Origin: Tetragonia tetragonoides
Taxonomy: Eukaryota; Streptophyta; Magnoliopsida; Caryophyllales; Aizoaceae
Assembly (NCBI GenBank): GCA_038025085.1
Contig: CM076147.1
Span: 11,776,501-11,840,500 of the forward strand
Direction: 5' to 3'
DNA: 64,000 bases
Of the stretch, positions 52,307-64,000 are shown in pieces. A program made the position numbers and the translations under genes. Positions within the stretch are counted from its first letter, which is position 1. Each line of letters starts with the position of its first letter. Under the pieces are notes generated by a model that did no database searches, was not told the origin of the DNA, and was given only the letters and a program-made list of their open reading frames with translations.

Positions 52307-52917
52307 AAATTTTCATCTTCAGCCCAATGATTGAAGAATTTAAAAGGTTTATTTCCTAAGACAACATCCTGATGTATTGTAACAATCCCTGCAGAATGAT
52401 CAGATAATCGTGTCTGCACAAAATCCACCTCTGCAAGAGGGAACTCACTCAACCAGTCTTCATTTCCAACAACCCTGTCTAGTTTTGTGTAAACTCTACT
52501 AGACGAGTTGTGTCTGTTACACCAAGTGAAATCCCACCCTTTTGCTCGTATATCAGCAAGCTTCAGATCAAAAAGTAGGTCCTGCAATTCAGAGTCCCCT
52601 GTATGCCTACCTGCATGACTTAATATCTCATCAGGTCTCAAGGTTGCATTAAAATAACCCCCTATTAACCAAGGAACCATTACATTCCTCTAACTTAAAA
52701 AATTCCAGCATCTACTCCTACCAGCAATGTCATTTCTACCATAAACAGCAATAAACAACACAGTAACAGTAGTGCCAATCCAACAAACCTCAGCCATGAT
52801 GCATTGGTCCATTTCAGAAGTAATGTTCACAATGACTTTAGTAGAGTCCCACACAAGCATTACTCTCCCATTAGGAGCTGATTGGTGATTACAAAAAACC
52901 CTCCAGTCAACACCCAA
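52303..52917 (-). pseudogene. LINE apurinic-like endonuclease, catalytic Asp changed
   Basis: The frame 52917-52690 covers the middle of the domain (LVWDSTKVIVNITSEMDQCI; VLFIAVYGRND). The frame 52680-52303 covers the end: WLIGGYFNATLRPDE, where the family has GDFN, so the Asp is replaced by Tyr (codon 52654-52656). The C-terminal TRLSDHSAGIV motif is intact. It would nick target DNA. Confidence 0.8.
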
Positions 52918-53063
52918 GTTATTTTACAATTTTGCTATGCTAGAAATCTTTATTTTAGTCTCAAGTAAACCTGCTAAATCAATTTTATGCTGCTGCAGAA
53001 AATACCTAAGACCCCTCTTCTTAGAGGGTTTATTGAGGCCCCTCATGTTCATGAAGAGGCTCT

Positions 53064-54070
53064 TCATATTGCTGCATTCTGCACTTGGGAGGGCTTATCT
53101 CCTGCCTCCTTGTCACTTCCTTCCACTGTCTCATCCTCTATTACAACTATAGACCCATCAGGCATGCCCTCATAGAATACAGTTTTGCTAGTGCTTGCTA
53201 ATGCTGCAAAAGGGTTTGAAGTAGCAACATTAGTGTTTACATTTGCAATCCTCTTCCCTTTGGATTGAACAGCCTGCCAACCCTCCTTGTCAACTTCTTT
53301 TGGAGCAGTTGGAAATGGTTGAACAACTTGTTTCAGTACCCATTGACCCTTAGGTTTACTCTTCTGCTTTCTCTTCACCCCCTGAGGTTTTGCTGCAGGT
53401 AGATGCTCGGGTATTTTTCCACATTCCTCAATCTTATGGCCAAACTTCAAGCATTTAGAACACAGCACTGGTTCCCAATCATATAACACTCTCTGTGTAA
53501 AAGTCAGACTATCATCATCTGTTACTGTAATCTCCCTCAGCAAAGGCTTTGTAATGTCTATATCTATCAGCAATCTAGCAAAAGAAATTCTCTCCTGCCT
53601 AGATGTCACCTGATCAGCCAATATAGGTTTACCCAAACAGCTTGCTATTCGACTCAAAGAGTCAGAGGACCAGCAAGATAGGGGAAGTTTTGGTAATTGA
53701 ACCCACAGCGGCAAAATTCTCACAGTTTCAGAATTAATCTGAAAGTTTTCAGTCCATGTTCTCAGTAGAAAGGGCTTGAAATTATAGACAAAAGGACCCA
53801 TGTTAATCACCATCTGCATATCTTCTTCAGTTTTAAAACGAAAAACATAATACCCATCCTCATGAGGATAAATTTGAGGTTTAATCCCCTTCCAATAGGA
53901 CTCCACATAATTCACCATTTATTTCAGATAAGGGTTTTCCCCCATTACAAACCCAATGAGTGTGAATTTCCACTTCTCAGATTCTGATTTCAGTTCCATT
54001 TTATTTAATACCCCAATTGGTTTTCCTTCACGAATTACTGGAGGAACGAAATTCAATTTTAAACATGGGG
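53064..54070 (-). pseudogene. LINE ORF1 (DUF4283-like, CCHC)
   Basis: The open frame 53918-53064 has LPLWVQLPKLPLSCWSSDSL and the CCHC zinc knuckle CSKCLKFGHKIEEC. The same frame extends upstream past a TAA at about 53919-53921 with FVPPVIREGKPIGVLNKMEL and KWKFTLIGFVMGENPYLK, the N-terminal DUF4283 part, to about 54070, so the true ORF1 was longer. It would bind element RNA. Confidence 0.78.
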
Positions 54071-54085
54071 AAGCAGTGTTGGATT

Positions 54086-54675
54086 TGCCCTATGAACTAA
54101 TTATAAGAATTAATAATCGCATTATTGATTGGACTATGGAAACCGATCTTTACTTAATATGGGTAATTGTAATGTTTTGCTAATAACCAATTACGATTTG
54201 TGGGCTCGAAAAGAGTTTTGGACTTACTGCCACATTAAGTAAACCAGCAGAGTCGCACACTTAACAGGCTCGTTTTATTAGAAGGGTCTAATTCGGATTA
54301 GGCCCATTACACACTTAACCTAATCAGCCCTCCTGCCTCCTTATATATATTGTGACTTCTAATCAGTTAGGGTTACACGTGATAATCAGTTTTCACGAAA
54401 CCCTAACTGTGTGTCATTACAGTAAGGAGAGAACGGAGGTTGTGAACGGGATCGTTGTACTAGCATACTGACGTGTAGATTCGAGCCTGTGTGTGGATAC
54501 CAGTTGAGGCATGACATCTGACGTGTTCATCCATACCAACCACTATTAATCCAACCAACGACCAAGGAGTGAGGTAGGATTTCGATTTGATATTTAATTA
54601 CAGTAATCACATGTTTTTTGGGTTAATCGAATTTCTATTATACATGTATGATCATGTTAGTGGTTAGAAATTCCT
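54086..54675. other. Unassigned segment, possibly an LTR fragment
   Basis: Contains a TATATATAT box (54342-54350) followed by CTAATCAGTTAGGG and an ACGTG motif, and a leader-like stretch to GGAGTGAGGTAGG. This could be an LTR fragment, but there is no matching second copy and no coding frame with motifs. Confidence 0.3.
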
Positions 54676-54876
54676 TCAAGCAGGTATAGGAGGGTTTTGC
54701 ATACCAGTAGGTGATGGAGCTGCAAACGAAGCTTGTGACACCGGAGATGGTGCCTGAATAGTTGTACCCACCATTTCCAATCGCCTCGCCACATTACCCC
54801 CTGGTTCGCCAGATAACCCCAAGTTTTCCGGCCTCAAGCTCCCAGCCCTCATAAGAACATGAGAAGGTCCCATCAT
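54676..54876 (-). pseudogene. Chimeric ORF: O-fucosyltransferase N-terminus fused to unrelated sequence
   Basis: Minus strand. The first 20 residues MMGPSHVLMRAGSLRPENLG are the O-fucosyltransferase start (one difference, P to H). At 54816/54817 the sequence switches to LSGEPGGNVARRLEMVGTTI and SFAAPSPTGMQNPPIPA then stop. The second part has no recognisable origin. The promoter and leader of the original gene are kept upstream, so it could be expressed. Most likely a truncation joined to unrelated DNA. Confidence 0.6.
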
Positions 54877-55680
54877 CTTCTACTCAAATCACAGCCTCCA
54901 CAAAAAAACCTTCGATTTCACTGACATCCAATTGACAAAATTGCAACAAAATCAGCATTGAGCAACCAAAAAAGCAAAATGTAACCAAAAAAACAACCAC
55001 TACATTTCAATTGCAAAAGCAAGAATACATACAAATATAGCAAATAGTTAAATACCCAATTACCCAAATGAGAAACTAAGTAGGAAAACACAGTACTAAA
55101 CAAAATAAACACATTACTAAGTAACAATCACATTACCTAAAAAAAAAAGTAACAATCACATCATTGCGGCAAAGACCCAGAAAGCCCAAATGATTTATTG
55201 CCCTCAAATAATAGCAAAAGACCCAGAAATTCAACAATTAATATCTAGAGAGCTCTCACATAAATGCTAAACGAACTATCACATCTAAGAAACAAGTATG
55301 CTTTCTTATTTAGGGTTTAAGAAATAGAAATAATACCTAAGCAACTGGTGAAATTGCCTGAAACCACCTGGTCACCGCCTGAATCGGCAAAATCTGATGC
55401 CGGAGGAGCTGGGCGACCGCGACCGACATCGTGATCTGGGCGACCTGAGAGCTGCCAGTTGCGTTCCGCCACCGGAGAGGAGCGCCGCCGAGCCGGAGAG
55501 AGAAGCTGGGTGGAGTTTTTTGGTGGGTCAAGTCTGAAGGAGAGAAAGTGAGAGATATGAAGGAGAATAGTTCATTTTATTTTTTTCCTAATAAAATGTG
55601 CGTTAGTCAGTAAAGGAGAGAGAGTCTCTCTAGTGGAGTGAGCTAGAGTGAAATACTCACTTGCCCAGGTTTTGTAGTAA
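54877..55680 (-). promoter_or_regulatory. O-fucosyltransferase promoter/5' UTR, copy 3, inverted
   Basis: Minus strand copy of 2826-3640, from the Helitron end (55681) to the ATG at 54876. It keeps the leader intron whereas copy 2 is cut in it. Confidence 0.8.
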
Positions 55681-58609
55681 CTAGTGTTTTCACCCGTGCG
55701 GTGCACGGATGTTACAAAATTATTCATCAAATATAAATATAAATTATCTCAGTATGCATATTTTTTTCCTCACTTATTTACCATTTGATTGCATCCATAG
55801 TTAAAACAATGGATTGCAAGTCCTTAATGGCTCGGGTATTTAAATGGAGCAAGATTGTGAAAAGGAAAAGGAAACTATAGTAATTAAATACAGTAGCTAA
55901 GACAAAAGAAAACCCAATTTCATGACCAGTCACTTGTCTAAAATTCTAAATTCCAAAACATCGGCACTATATGCAAACGTCTGCGTATGCATGTTTTGAG
56001 GAGAAAATCAATTCCACAAATGATTGCTATCAATTTATTGTATTTCCCAGCCAAAATCTTGGATCGATTATTTCCATAGACAATTATGGAATCGTCAATG
56101 TCCCCAAGAAAATGTTCATCTGTAGAAAATATAGAACTCATAAACTAACAATTTTTATTTATCTTTCATGAAAAATATTCAAATGTGGGAAATTGATATA
56201 ATAATCACATATGAACTAAAAAAACATGTGAGTTTTCTCAACATACATGAGCAGTTGCGAAATGACAATTGACACTGGATTTGCAGTGTCTACACATGAA
56301 CAATCAACAATTATATTCTTTGCACCTAACTACTTGTCTCTTGAACCAGAAAAGCGAATGAACATGCATGCATCATCCCCTTCTTTGCCACCATTTGAGG
56401 ATCCATCAATAGTTATTCAATATTAAGCTCATTAAACCATCAAAAGTTGTTGAGTATTTGTTCAACAAAGTATCCTTGTTATAATTTGCATAATGATAAC
56501 AAATGAACTTCATGTACAACAGTACGGACCACAACTCAATAATTTCGCAATACACTCCCACCATCACAAAACATTGCACTATATCATCTTAATGGCAGGT
56601 ACCAAATGACAAAAAGCACACTAAAGAGGGTAGTACTGCAACTCTACTGGCACAGGAACAAAAAGATACGCTCTTGTGATTATATAGCAGTCTTGACTCT
56701 TGTCTTTGTGAATTAATCAATGTATCCCTAATCATGAAGAAAAGAGTCAAGACTACTATATTAGGTATACGCTCTCGTGGTTTTAGTACTACTATATTAG
56801 CAATTTTATGCAAAAAGGCTTTAAACGATATATCTCTAATCATTTATATACCTAATCACCAAATTTCCACCCTTCGTCTAGATATCTGTCGACATTAAAG
56901 TACACAACGTGATTCTTCAAATATATATATAATCTTTTGCTCATTTTAAATATGTCGCTTTTGAAGCAAGGGAAGGATCCAAACTCTTGAAACAGTTCTT
57001 GGTGATGCTCAGAGAAGCCAAACACACAAAAGAAAGTCAGCTTACATAGTATACATTCTCTTAAGATTCTAGGCCAAACAAATGTAAAACCAAATACATG
57101 TCCCAAAAGTTGCATCAGAATGCAACTTGGCTGGTGGAAGTCGCACAATCACACTAAAGGGAGAGCAAGAGAGTGGAAAAGAATATTCACCTCATGTAGC
57201 TCCGATCCCGCAAGAGTAGCCAAAACCAACGCCTGAAAATCATGATGTGTATCCAAAGTAATTAGTCAAAAGACTTGAACATCAAAAAATTGATAATAAT
57301 TTTCATCCTCACCAGCCAATGAAAACATAGGATTGTACACACTCCAACAAAATACAATTAAAACGTATCTTTGAATTTATCGAACCCTTCCAGCATTGAT
57401 CTGTCTCAATTTTGCCAATTTGCTCCCTATATCTACCCATCAAACAACAATCAATATATTAATCAGAATCCATATAATCAAACAAAATGAAGAATATTAT
57501 GAGAATTGTCCATATAAATATGAAGAACTTACAAATAGAAAACCATGCGAAGAAAAAAAAAAAGAAGAGAAGAAGCATATTTTAATTTAAAAAGTTGCAA
57601 TACATGATATTCGCCAATAATGAAAACCTTTGAATACCTCCTTTTTATCTCCTAATTCATCCATCTCAATATTGAAAAACCCAATAAACAAAAACTATAA
57701 GAATACTAATCATCATGCTCTATCTAAAATGCATTGCCTTGATACAAATGCATCCCCTTATTTTCCTTCTTGGCAAAGTAGAGTAACAGAAATTCAGATT
57801 AAAGAGTCCTACATGCAAAATAGAGTACTTCAAAAATGTCAAGTTAAACATAAAGAAATTGCCAAAAAAGAGAGAAGAAATTAAACATACTTGGCTTTGT
57901 TGCTGCAATCTGTAGGTGGTAAATTAGGTGGAGAAAAACAAAATTAATTTTCTCAACCACTTAGTTACTTTGTTTTTTGAGTTTGACTGAGGGAAGGAAG
58001 GATGAATCTGGAGAGTTTTGCTCCGCTTATCTCTCAGCCACTTCACTCATAAAGTAACGTTTACTTCAAAAAACTGGTCACCTTTATTTTAGCCACGTCG
58101 CACCTCTAGTTACTGATTCTCTTTTGTGGGTAGGCTGTTTTTTTTTCCAGTAAAATTTTATATTAGTAGGAGGAAGTGAGGAACTACCCTGTGAATTTCA
58201 GTTGTTGACCTTTGTAGCAACTTAAAATTTGCCTAATTTTAATCCATTTATTACTGATTTAGCAAGTGTGAATGCTGGTAAGTTGAATCAAACGTGGGAT
58301 AGGGTAGTTATTTGTTATTATTTTCTATTTTTTTTGTAATTTTCTCAAAAGCATTGTGTAATTCAAGCATTAGTTTTTTTTCCTTACTTTCTTTCTTTTT
58401 TTTTTTTTTTGGTTACAGGGATTTGGTTAGTTAGTTTTCCAATTTTTATGGAACCACTATATTTTGTGAGACTCTAATTTTCTTTTTTAATTTTTTATAA
58501 TGCATGACCAAACTCATAAGCAAGTGACATGTGGACAAATTCATAAAAAATTGACACATGGCTAATCCATTTTCTCTCTCTGACAGCTTCTTTAGTATTA
58601 GTATATAGA
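55681..58609 (-). mobile_element. Helitron copy 3, complete, 2929 bp
   Basis: Minus strand: 5' TCTATATACTAATAC starts at 58609 after host A; 3' hairpin CCGTGC-ACC-GCACGG at 55694-55709 and terminal CTAG at 55681 before host T. Non-autonomous, no Rep/helicase frame. This intact copy defines the ends for copies 1 and 2. Confidence 0.9.
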
Positions 58610-58906
58610 TAGGGGGTCAAAGGTTTAGTTTGCTGATGATAGAATTAATCATCAGTTATTAATGTAAAAATAAAATTGAAATGTTCACACATGCACCGAC
58701 ACGCCTATTACACATCGTTTGCAAAATGTTTGTTCTATTGGTAATGTTATCATTGTCGATAACGTTAATTCATCGTTTTCTTAACAAATCTCTTCATTAT
58801 TTTGATATTTGTTTGGCGTCGGAAATTGGTGAACCATCATTAATTGATAACTAAAAGGGCGTCTCTATGATAATACTTAATAAGAAAGGTCTACGCTAAA
58901 ATAATA

Positions 58907-59168
58907 CTCCCTCTTTTTCATATTATAAGTCATTTTTTGACTTTGCACATAGATTAAGAAATTATGAATTCAAGAGAAATAGATGGTAAAATTACTAAAG
59001 TATCCTTCATTATTAAATGCAATATTGGTGAGAAAAAATAAGTAAATGATATGAAAAAGGGAGGGTAAACTAGGAAAAATAGCATTAAATACCCATTGGA
59101 AACTGTAAAGTGATATTGTGAAACAAAATCAAAGTCAAAATATGACTTATATTGTGAAACAGAGGGAG
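58907..59168 (-). mobile_element. Stowaway-like MITE, 262 bp, complete
   Basis: Starts CTCCCTCTTTTTCATATTAT and ends with the imperfect inverted repeat (ATTGTGAAACAGAGGGAG), flanked by TA on both sides (58905-58906, 59169-59170). The orientation is arbitrary. The matching element in the other arm (14971-15073) is truncated. Confidence 0.85.
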
Positions 59169-59435
59169 TAATACAAAATCGGTTGTGACTTACGGACAAG
59201 AAATTGAGAAGGGAAAATAAATTAGTAGGTTTCGTTTGGTCTTTTTTTTTCCTCCCTTTTATCTCTCTTTGTTCTACTCCATTTTTGTTTTTTTGTTTTC
59301 TAATCTCTCTCTTTTTAGCGTGAATATTGAAAATGACAATGAGGGGCTTCGATTCGAGGATAGGTCTGTCACACAATTATCGTCTTAAAGAAAGATCGTA
59401 ATCAACATGTACATAGTCACAAAATAGTTGATGCC

Positions 59436-62400
59436 TGTAATAACCCAAAAACTTAAACACACTTATTAGATTAAAATAGTATATAATTAGCTTAAAATTT
59501 TTCGCTTAGTATTATAAATCATACTTAATCAAGTTAAAAAATCCATTAGTGTTATAAACCCAATTAACGAAACTAACGAATGCATTAGTGACTAAAATGT
59601 AATCAATTAAATTAAGATTGAAATTAAACTTTGCTTAGTTAACTAAAGCTTACCAATTAAACTAATAAGAGAGCTAAGCTTGATTTCGGTTTTGCTTAAG
59701 ATAAACTAATTTAATACTTAAGCTAACGTATGGATTAAGCCATGATTAAGGGAAGTTAACCTCACTTAACAAAATTCAGAATTTTTCCTCTTTGTTCACT
59801 ATTTACACTTGCTTACTCATCATGCTACTTGTCCATTTCACAAACACTCAACTTTCACTTATCATCACCCCAAAGTTACACCATGTGCATCCTTGCCAAA
59901 TCATATCAGCAAGGAACATCCCATGTTATATTACTATTCACCCAAACAATTAACATTAGAGAAGGGAAAAAGAAAACAAAAACATTTATGCATGAAAAAC
60001 ATTAGAGAAAGGAAAGGAAAAGAAGGAAGAGAAGAAGAAAAGGCAAGAGCCTTTGTAAAATAAATCAAAGAGAAAGAGAAAGAACCAATGAGGGATAAAA
60101 GCACATCATCATTGCAAATATTAGAACTAAATTCACAAGTAAATCTAAGCCTACAATCCCTCCTTTTTCTCTTCCCCAAACCGGCAACACCACCCCCAAA
60201 AAACCACTCCATTTAATCCCTTGTCATACCTCTACCAACAATCAAAGCTCATCCAACTTCATTCAAACAAAACAAAACTAAAATGAAGTAGAAAAGAGAG
60301 AGAAACCGAGAGAAGAGAAGAAGAGAAAGAAGAAAGAAAGTTGTAAGAAATAATAAAACAAATTCATTCATTCATCATTTATTTTGCTCTTCATTTTCAT
60401 AATTAATCTCTTACATAATCTAACTCTCTTTTGTTCTCTTCCTCTCACCACCGTCACCACCACCGTAGCTCCACTGTCCCCTGGCAGAACCGACCCCGGA
60501 CCACCGCAAGCACCACCACACCACCTTCAAGGTCCATAAACTCTTTAACTTCTTATTTTCATAATTATTAATGATCACATAGAAAATCCATGCTTAAGAA
60601 CTCAAAATCCTAAAAAGTTGATAAATAACAAGATCATAATAAAAAGAGTTAATCTTTGGAAAAGAGAAATTAAATCTAAGGATCTTGATAATCTAGAGCT
60701 AAAAATCCAAATTTACGTTCTTGCATGTTAAGATGATATATATGTAACTTGATCTTGACTTATATTGACCATAGCTAAATAATTTAGATTTTTCTTCACT
60801 TTGAGTTGATAGTTTCGAAAATGAGGAAAAGCTTAGAATATGGACTATTATCACTTGGAACTTTCGAAAAGGAAAATAGAGAAATAAAACAAGATTACTT
60901 AATAAATTTCAAAAATTAGAAAATTAAAGAGATTAGTATTATTTAGATCACTTATAGAATTGAAAAAATTAAAAAGGATTATTTTTGGGATTAAAATGGC
61001 CTAAGGCCGAAAAGAGAAAAAAGGAAAGAAAGGATATGAAATCGGAATTTTGGTTTAATACTTGTGAAATGTTTGTACAAACTTAGGAGCTTGTGTTAGT
61101 GAGTAAAAGAAGAAGGAAGCTAGAGGAAGAGTGAAGTTTTTGGACCTTGGAACCAAGGTCCTCTCATGTCCATCAAAACCCCCAATTTTTAAATGAACTA
61201 AAAAGATAATCACTTGTTTTTATATAATTATGTGCTAGATGATTTTCGAATGGATTTATGAATTATTTTTGTGAGTTTTGTGTGAGATGGCCGAATCGTT
61301 TGATCATGAAGAATCCATGATTAATTACCTTTTTATAATTTATTAGATAAGATTATTTGGTTGATTGATTGTATGATGGCCGAAAGGTTTAAGTATTGAA
61401 TGCTTATGATTAATTGCTTTGATAAGTTGATTAATGATTGTTTGATGGATTATGAAGTTATGTGACTATTGAGATAGATAAATAATTATGAGACTTGTGT
61501 GTGATACATGATGACCGAATGGATTTTATGATGAATGATTATGCTTTAAGCTTGTGATGAGAAATGATTGATTAATATTAAGTATATATATGATTGGTAT
61601 GGAATGTGTGATAATCGAATGGTATATGACAAAGTCTATGAACGACTAAAAGTGAGCTAAGTTTGGGAAGCATGAGACTTGTGATGATACCGAATGATTG
61701 AGACAATGAAATAATAAGAATATATGAATATACATATTGAGATGATATGACCGATTAAGAAAAAAATGAACTTGACTCACTAATTTGTAGTGTGATCCCA
61801 AACTTGATACCCTTGGGATATTGAAGAGCATGTAGTGTGCATACTTTAAAAAAATATGAGATACATGAATTATGAGATATATGCGTATGGTGATAAATAA
61901 ATGATATACGCAGACATGCTGGATGAAATGATATATGTAGGGTTGACAAACCCGAGTGTAGGACTTTCGAGTCTGAGTTAAGCATGCTCTTCCACACTAC
62001 CTAATTTAATAATATTGACTAACTCTAATTTCGTCTAAGCATTCAAGTGACTTTTGACATAATAAGTTTATTTAATAATTAGACCTCAAAGGCCATTTTC
62101 TGAGTGATAACAAGCTTGAGTATTTTGCTATTGCTTAATATTCCTTTAGTATGTATTTCACATGCATGGCTACTTACGTAAATGAGAAATGGATGAAACA
62201 TGATAAAAAGGACAAACAATCTCTTTATATATATATACTGGATATTGTTATTATTATTATAAATTAGGGGTTGTTGATGCTAAATGTATTTGAAGTATAA
62301 ACCAAAATGTATTTCACATGGTGGGGTGAGTTTACTTAGCTTTCGCTAATTTTCTCTTTGTTTTGTGTTTGTTCTCTTCGCATGGTTCGTCTTGTGATAC

Positions 62401-62601
62401 AGATTTGGGCAAGGGTGAGAGCAAAGATGGATGGATGTATTTTATGCTTTGTTAGTTCATGCTTATGTTGCATAGTTGTACCATGGCTTCCGCAAATCGA
62501 CGAGAACTCCATGTAATTCACTTAGTAGCAATCGGTTTGTAATAATGACAATTACACTTTATGAATATGTAATATAAGTTTGACTTCTCTATATTATCTT
62601 A
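59436..62601 (+). repeat. 5' LTR of the plus-strand chromovirus, 3'-deleted
   Basis: About 3.1 kb. Matches 11866-14699 inverted, plus about 390 bp (61720-62108) absent from that copy. It lacks the GGGGCGTTCCA end. Confidence 0.8.
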
Positions 62602-62880
62602 CCTGGTGATTTGATTCAGTTTGATTTATCAGATTTTGATGTTATTTTGGGAATGGATTGGTTAAGTAGATATCATACTAGAATTGAATGTCATCTGCAA
62701 AAAGTATCGCTTAGGAATCCACATGGTGGTTGAGTATCATATAAAGGAGTGATAACTAAATCGAGGGTTAAAATTGTGCCTGCAATGAACATTAAAACTC
62801 AAATCAAGAAAGGTTATTCAGTTTATTTGTGTTATGTGAGTGATACTAGGTCAATAGCAAATGAATAGCCAAAATCCCAG
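62602..62880 (+). pseudogene. Chromovirus protease fragment (active site deleted)
   Basis: Starts within [20 protein letters not shown], the part after the active-site DTG, which is deleted. TGA within GG-stop-VSYKG at about 62732. Matches 9050-8760 of the other copy. Confidence 0.75.
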
Positions 62881-62882
62881 TT

Positions 62883-64000
62883 GTGTCAGAATTCCCCGAT
62901 GTTTTTCCCGATGAAATTCCCCGTATGCCGCCACAAAGAACCATAGACTCTACCATCGATCTTATGCCAGGAACTGCACCCATATCTAAAGCACCATACA
63001 GAATGACCCCAGCAGAAATGAAAGAATTGAAAAAACAATTGGAAGAATTATTAGAAAAAGGGTACATTCGACCTAGTGTTACACCTTGGGGAGCACCAGT
63101 ACTGTTTATGAAAAAGAAAGATGGAAATTAGAGGTTATATATTGATTATCGGGAGTTAAACAAAGTCACAATTAGGAACAAATACCCGTTGCCTAGAATA
63201 GACGACTTATTTGATCAGTTAAACGAGGCTGGGATATTTTCTAAAATTGACTTTAGATCTGGATATCATCAATTAAGGATAAAGGAAGAGGATATACCTA
63301 AGACTGCATTTAGGACTCGTTATGGACATTACGAATTCACTGTTATGCCATTTGCATTAACTAATGCACCAGCTGCGTTTATGGATCTTATGCATCGAAT
63401 TTTTCAACCGTACCTTGATCAATTTGTTGTAGTATTCATAGATGATATCTTAGTATATTCAAGGAATAAGGATGATCATGTTAAGCATTTGAGGATTGTG
63501 TTACAGACCCTTAGGGATCATAGCTTGTATGCTAAACTTTCTAAATGTGAGTTTTGGTTGGAGAAAGTAGCATTTTTGGGACGCATCATCACTAAGGATG
63601 GGATTTAGACCCTAGTAAGATTAAGGCAGTTGAGGAGTGGACCAGACCTACCAATGTTGGAGAAGTTCGAAGTTTTCTGGGTTTAGCTGGTTATTATCGG
63701 AGATTTGTAGAGAATTTTTCTAAAGTAGCTCAGCCTTTGACTAATTTGCTTAGGAAGACCACAAAATTCCACTGGAGTGATAAGTGTGAATTAGTTTTTC
63801 AGGAACTGAAAAAGAAGTTGACAACTGCACCTGTTTTAGCTTTGCCTACTGAAGGAGAAGATTATGAGGTTTATAGTGATGTATCTAGGGATGGATTGGG
63901 ATGTGTTTATTGCAGAATAGGAGAGTTATCGCTTATGCTTCTCGTCAATTAAAATCCTATGGAGTAAACTATTCTACCCATGATCTTGAGTTAGCCGCAG
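62883..64000 (+). pseudogene. Chromovirus reverse transcriptase and RNase H start
   Basis: 62883-63131: [18 protein letters not shown] and [18 protein letters not shown], then TAG at about 63129. 63189-63608: [29 protein letters not shown] and the intact [15 protein letters not shown], ending at TAG 63606 after a small deletion (the other copy reads GISADPSK). The frame resumes ([35 protein letters not shown]) and is shifted again near 63915. It continues off the window. Confidence 0.8.

Larger units (their letters stand above)
49537..54085 (-). mobile_element. Plant L1-type LINE, minus strand, degenerate
   Basis: The minus strand ends in A-rich sequence (plus strand T-rich 49537-49562). From 5' to 3' (minus): ORF1 with DUF4283-like and CCHC domains, endonuclease, reverse transcriptase, and RVT zinc-binding domain, the order of plant L1 elements. 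The 5' end is about 54085 and looks truncated. No target duplication could be found by eye. Confidence 0.85.
59436..64000 (+). mobile_element. Chromovirus, plus-strand copy of 8011-14699, runs off the window
   Basis: LTR from TGTAATAACCC at 59436 to a deletion junction at 62599-62601. It then passes directly into protease. The junction overlaps by TTA. Missing relative to the other copy are the last ~110 bp of LTR, the primer-binding site, leader ORF, gag and protease active site. It continues with RT and RNase H to the end of the window. Confidence 0.85.

Noticed and set aside
54086..54675. Calling this a Copia LTR
   Set aside because: TATA and leader-like text only; no second LTR, primer-binding site or coding region.

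Overview
The window is repeat-dense plant (almost certainly eudicot) nuclear DNA. The evidence is long LTR retrotransposons of the Ty3/gypsy Tat and chromovirus lineages, non-autonomous Helitrons with CTAG 3' ends, a plant L1-type LINE, Stowaway and hAT miniature elements, and a decayed plant O-fucosyltransferase-family gene. I see no intact host gene, no rRNA, no tRNA and no CRISPR array. Species cannot be told from the sequence alone.

Layout. 1-2825: a Helitron entering from outside the window. 2826-5332: promoter, 5' UTR and broken coding region of an O-fucosyltransferase-like gene. 5333-8010: mostly unassigned, with one ankyrin fragment of an integrin-linked-kinase-like gene. 8011-14699: a minus-strand chromovirus lacking its 3' half. 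15188-46078: a second Helitron copy, interrupted by a 25.8 kb Tat-lineage retrotransposon (15688-41449, target duplication CTACC). The Tat gag is itself split by a chromovirus (17208-26959, target duplication TATAC). 46079-46591: a second copy of the O-fucosyltransferase 5' UTR. 46592-49536: a chromovirus-like LTR carrying a hAT miniature element. 49537-54085: a minus-strand LINE. 54676-55680: a third, inverted copy of the O-fucosyltransferase 5' end. 55681-58609: a third Helitron, inverted. 59436-64000: a second copy of the chromovirus, now on the plus strand. The blocks [chromovirus - MITE - Helitron - O-fucosyltransferase 5' end] on either side of 46.6-54.7 kb are therefore arms of a large inverted duplication.

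The most interesting content is between the integrase and the 3' LTR of the Tat element (33.3-40.3 kb). There the antisense strand holds four separate TATA-headed genes. The largest has three introns at consensus sites whose removal keeps one 862-codon frame open, apart from four isolated nonsense codons. It encodes an acidic, lysine-rich protein with a domain like the 'putative gypsy-type transposase' family and a long C-terminal coiled coil. The other three encode short proteins, each with a charged or low-complexity N-terminus and a C-terminal coiled coil, and look like diverged tandem paralogues. In the same element the 5' LTR has lost a 51 bp block holding its TATA box, while the 3' LTR keeps it. 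So the sense promoter is gone while the antisense promoters remain.

All open frames carry stops, frameshifts or catalytic-residue losses except a few short ones, so the elements look like non-autonomous remnants. Similarity statements are from reading the sequence; no alignment or database search was run.
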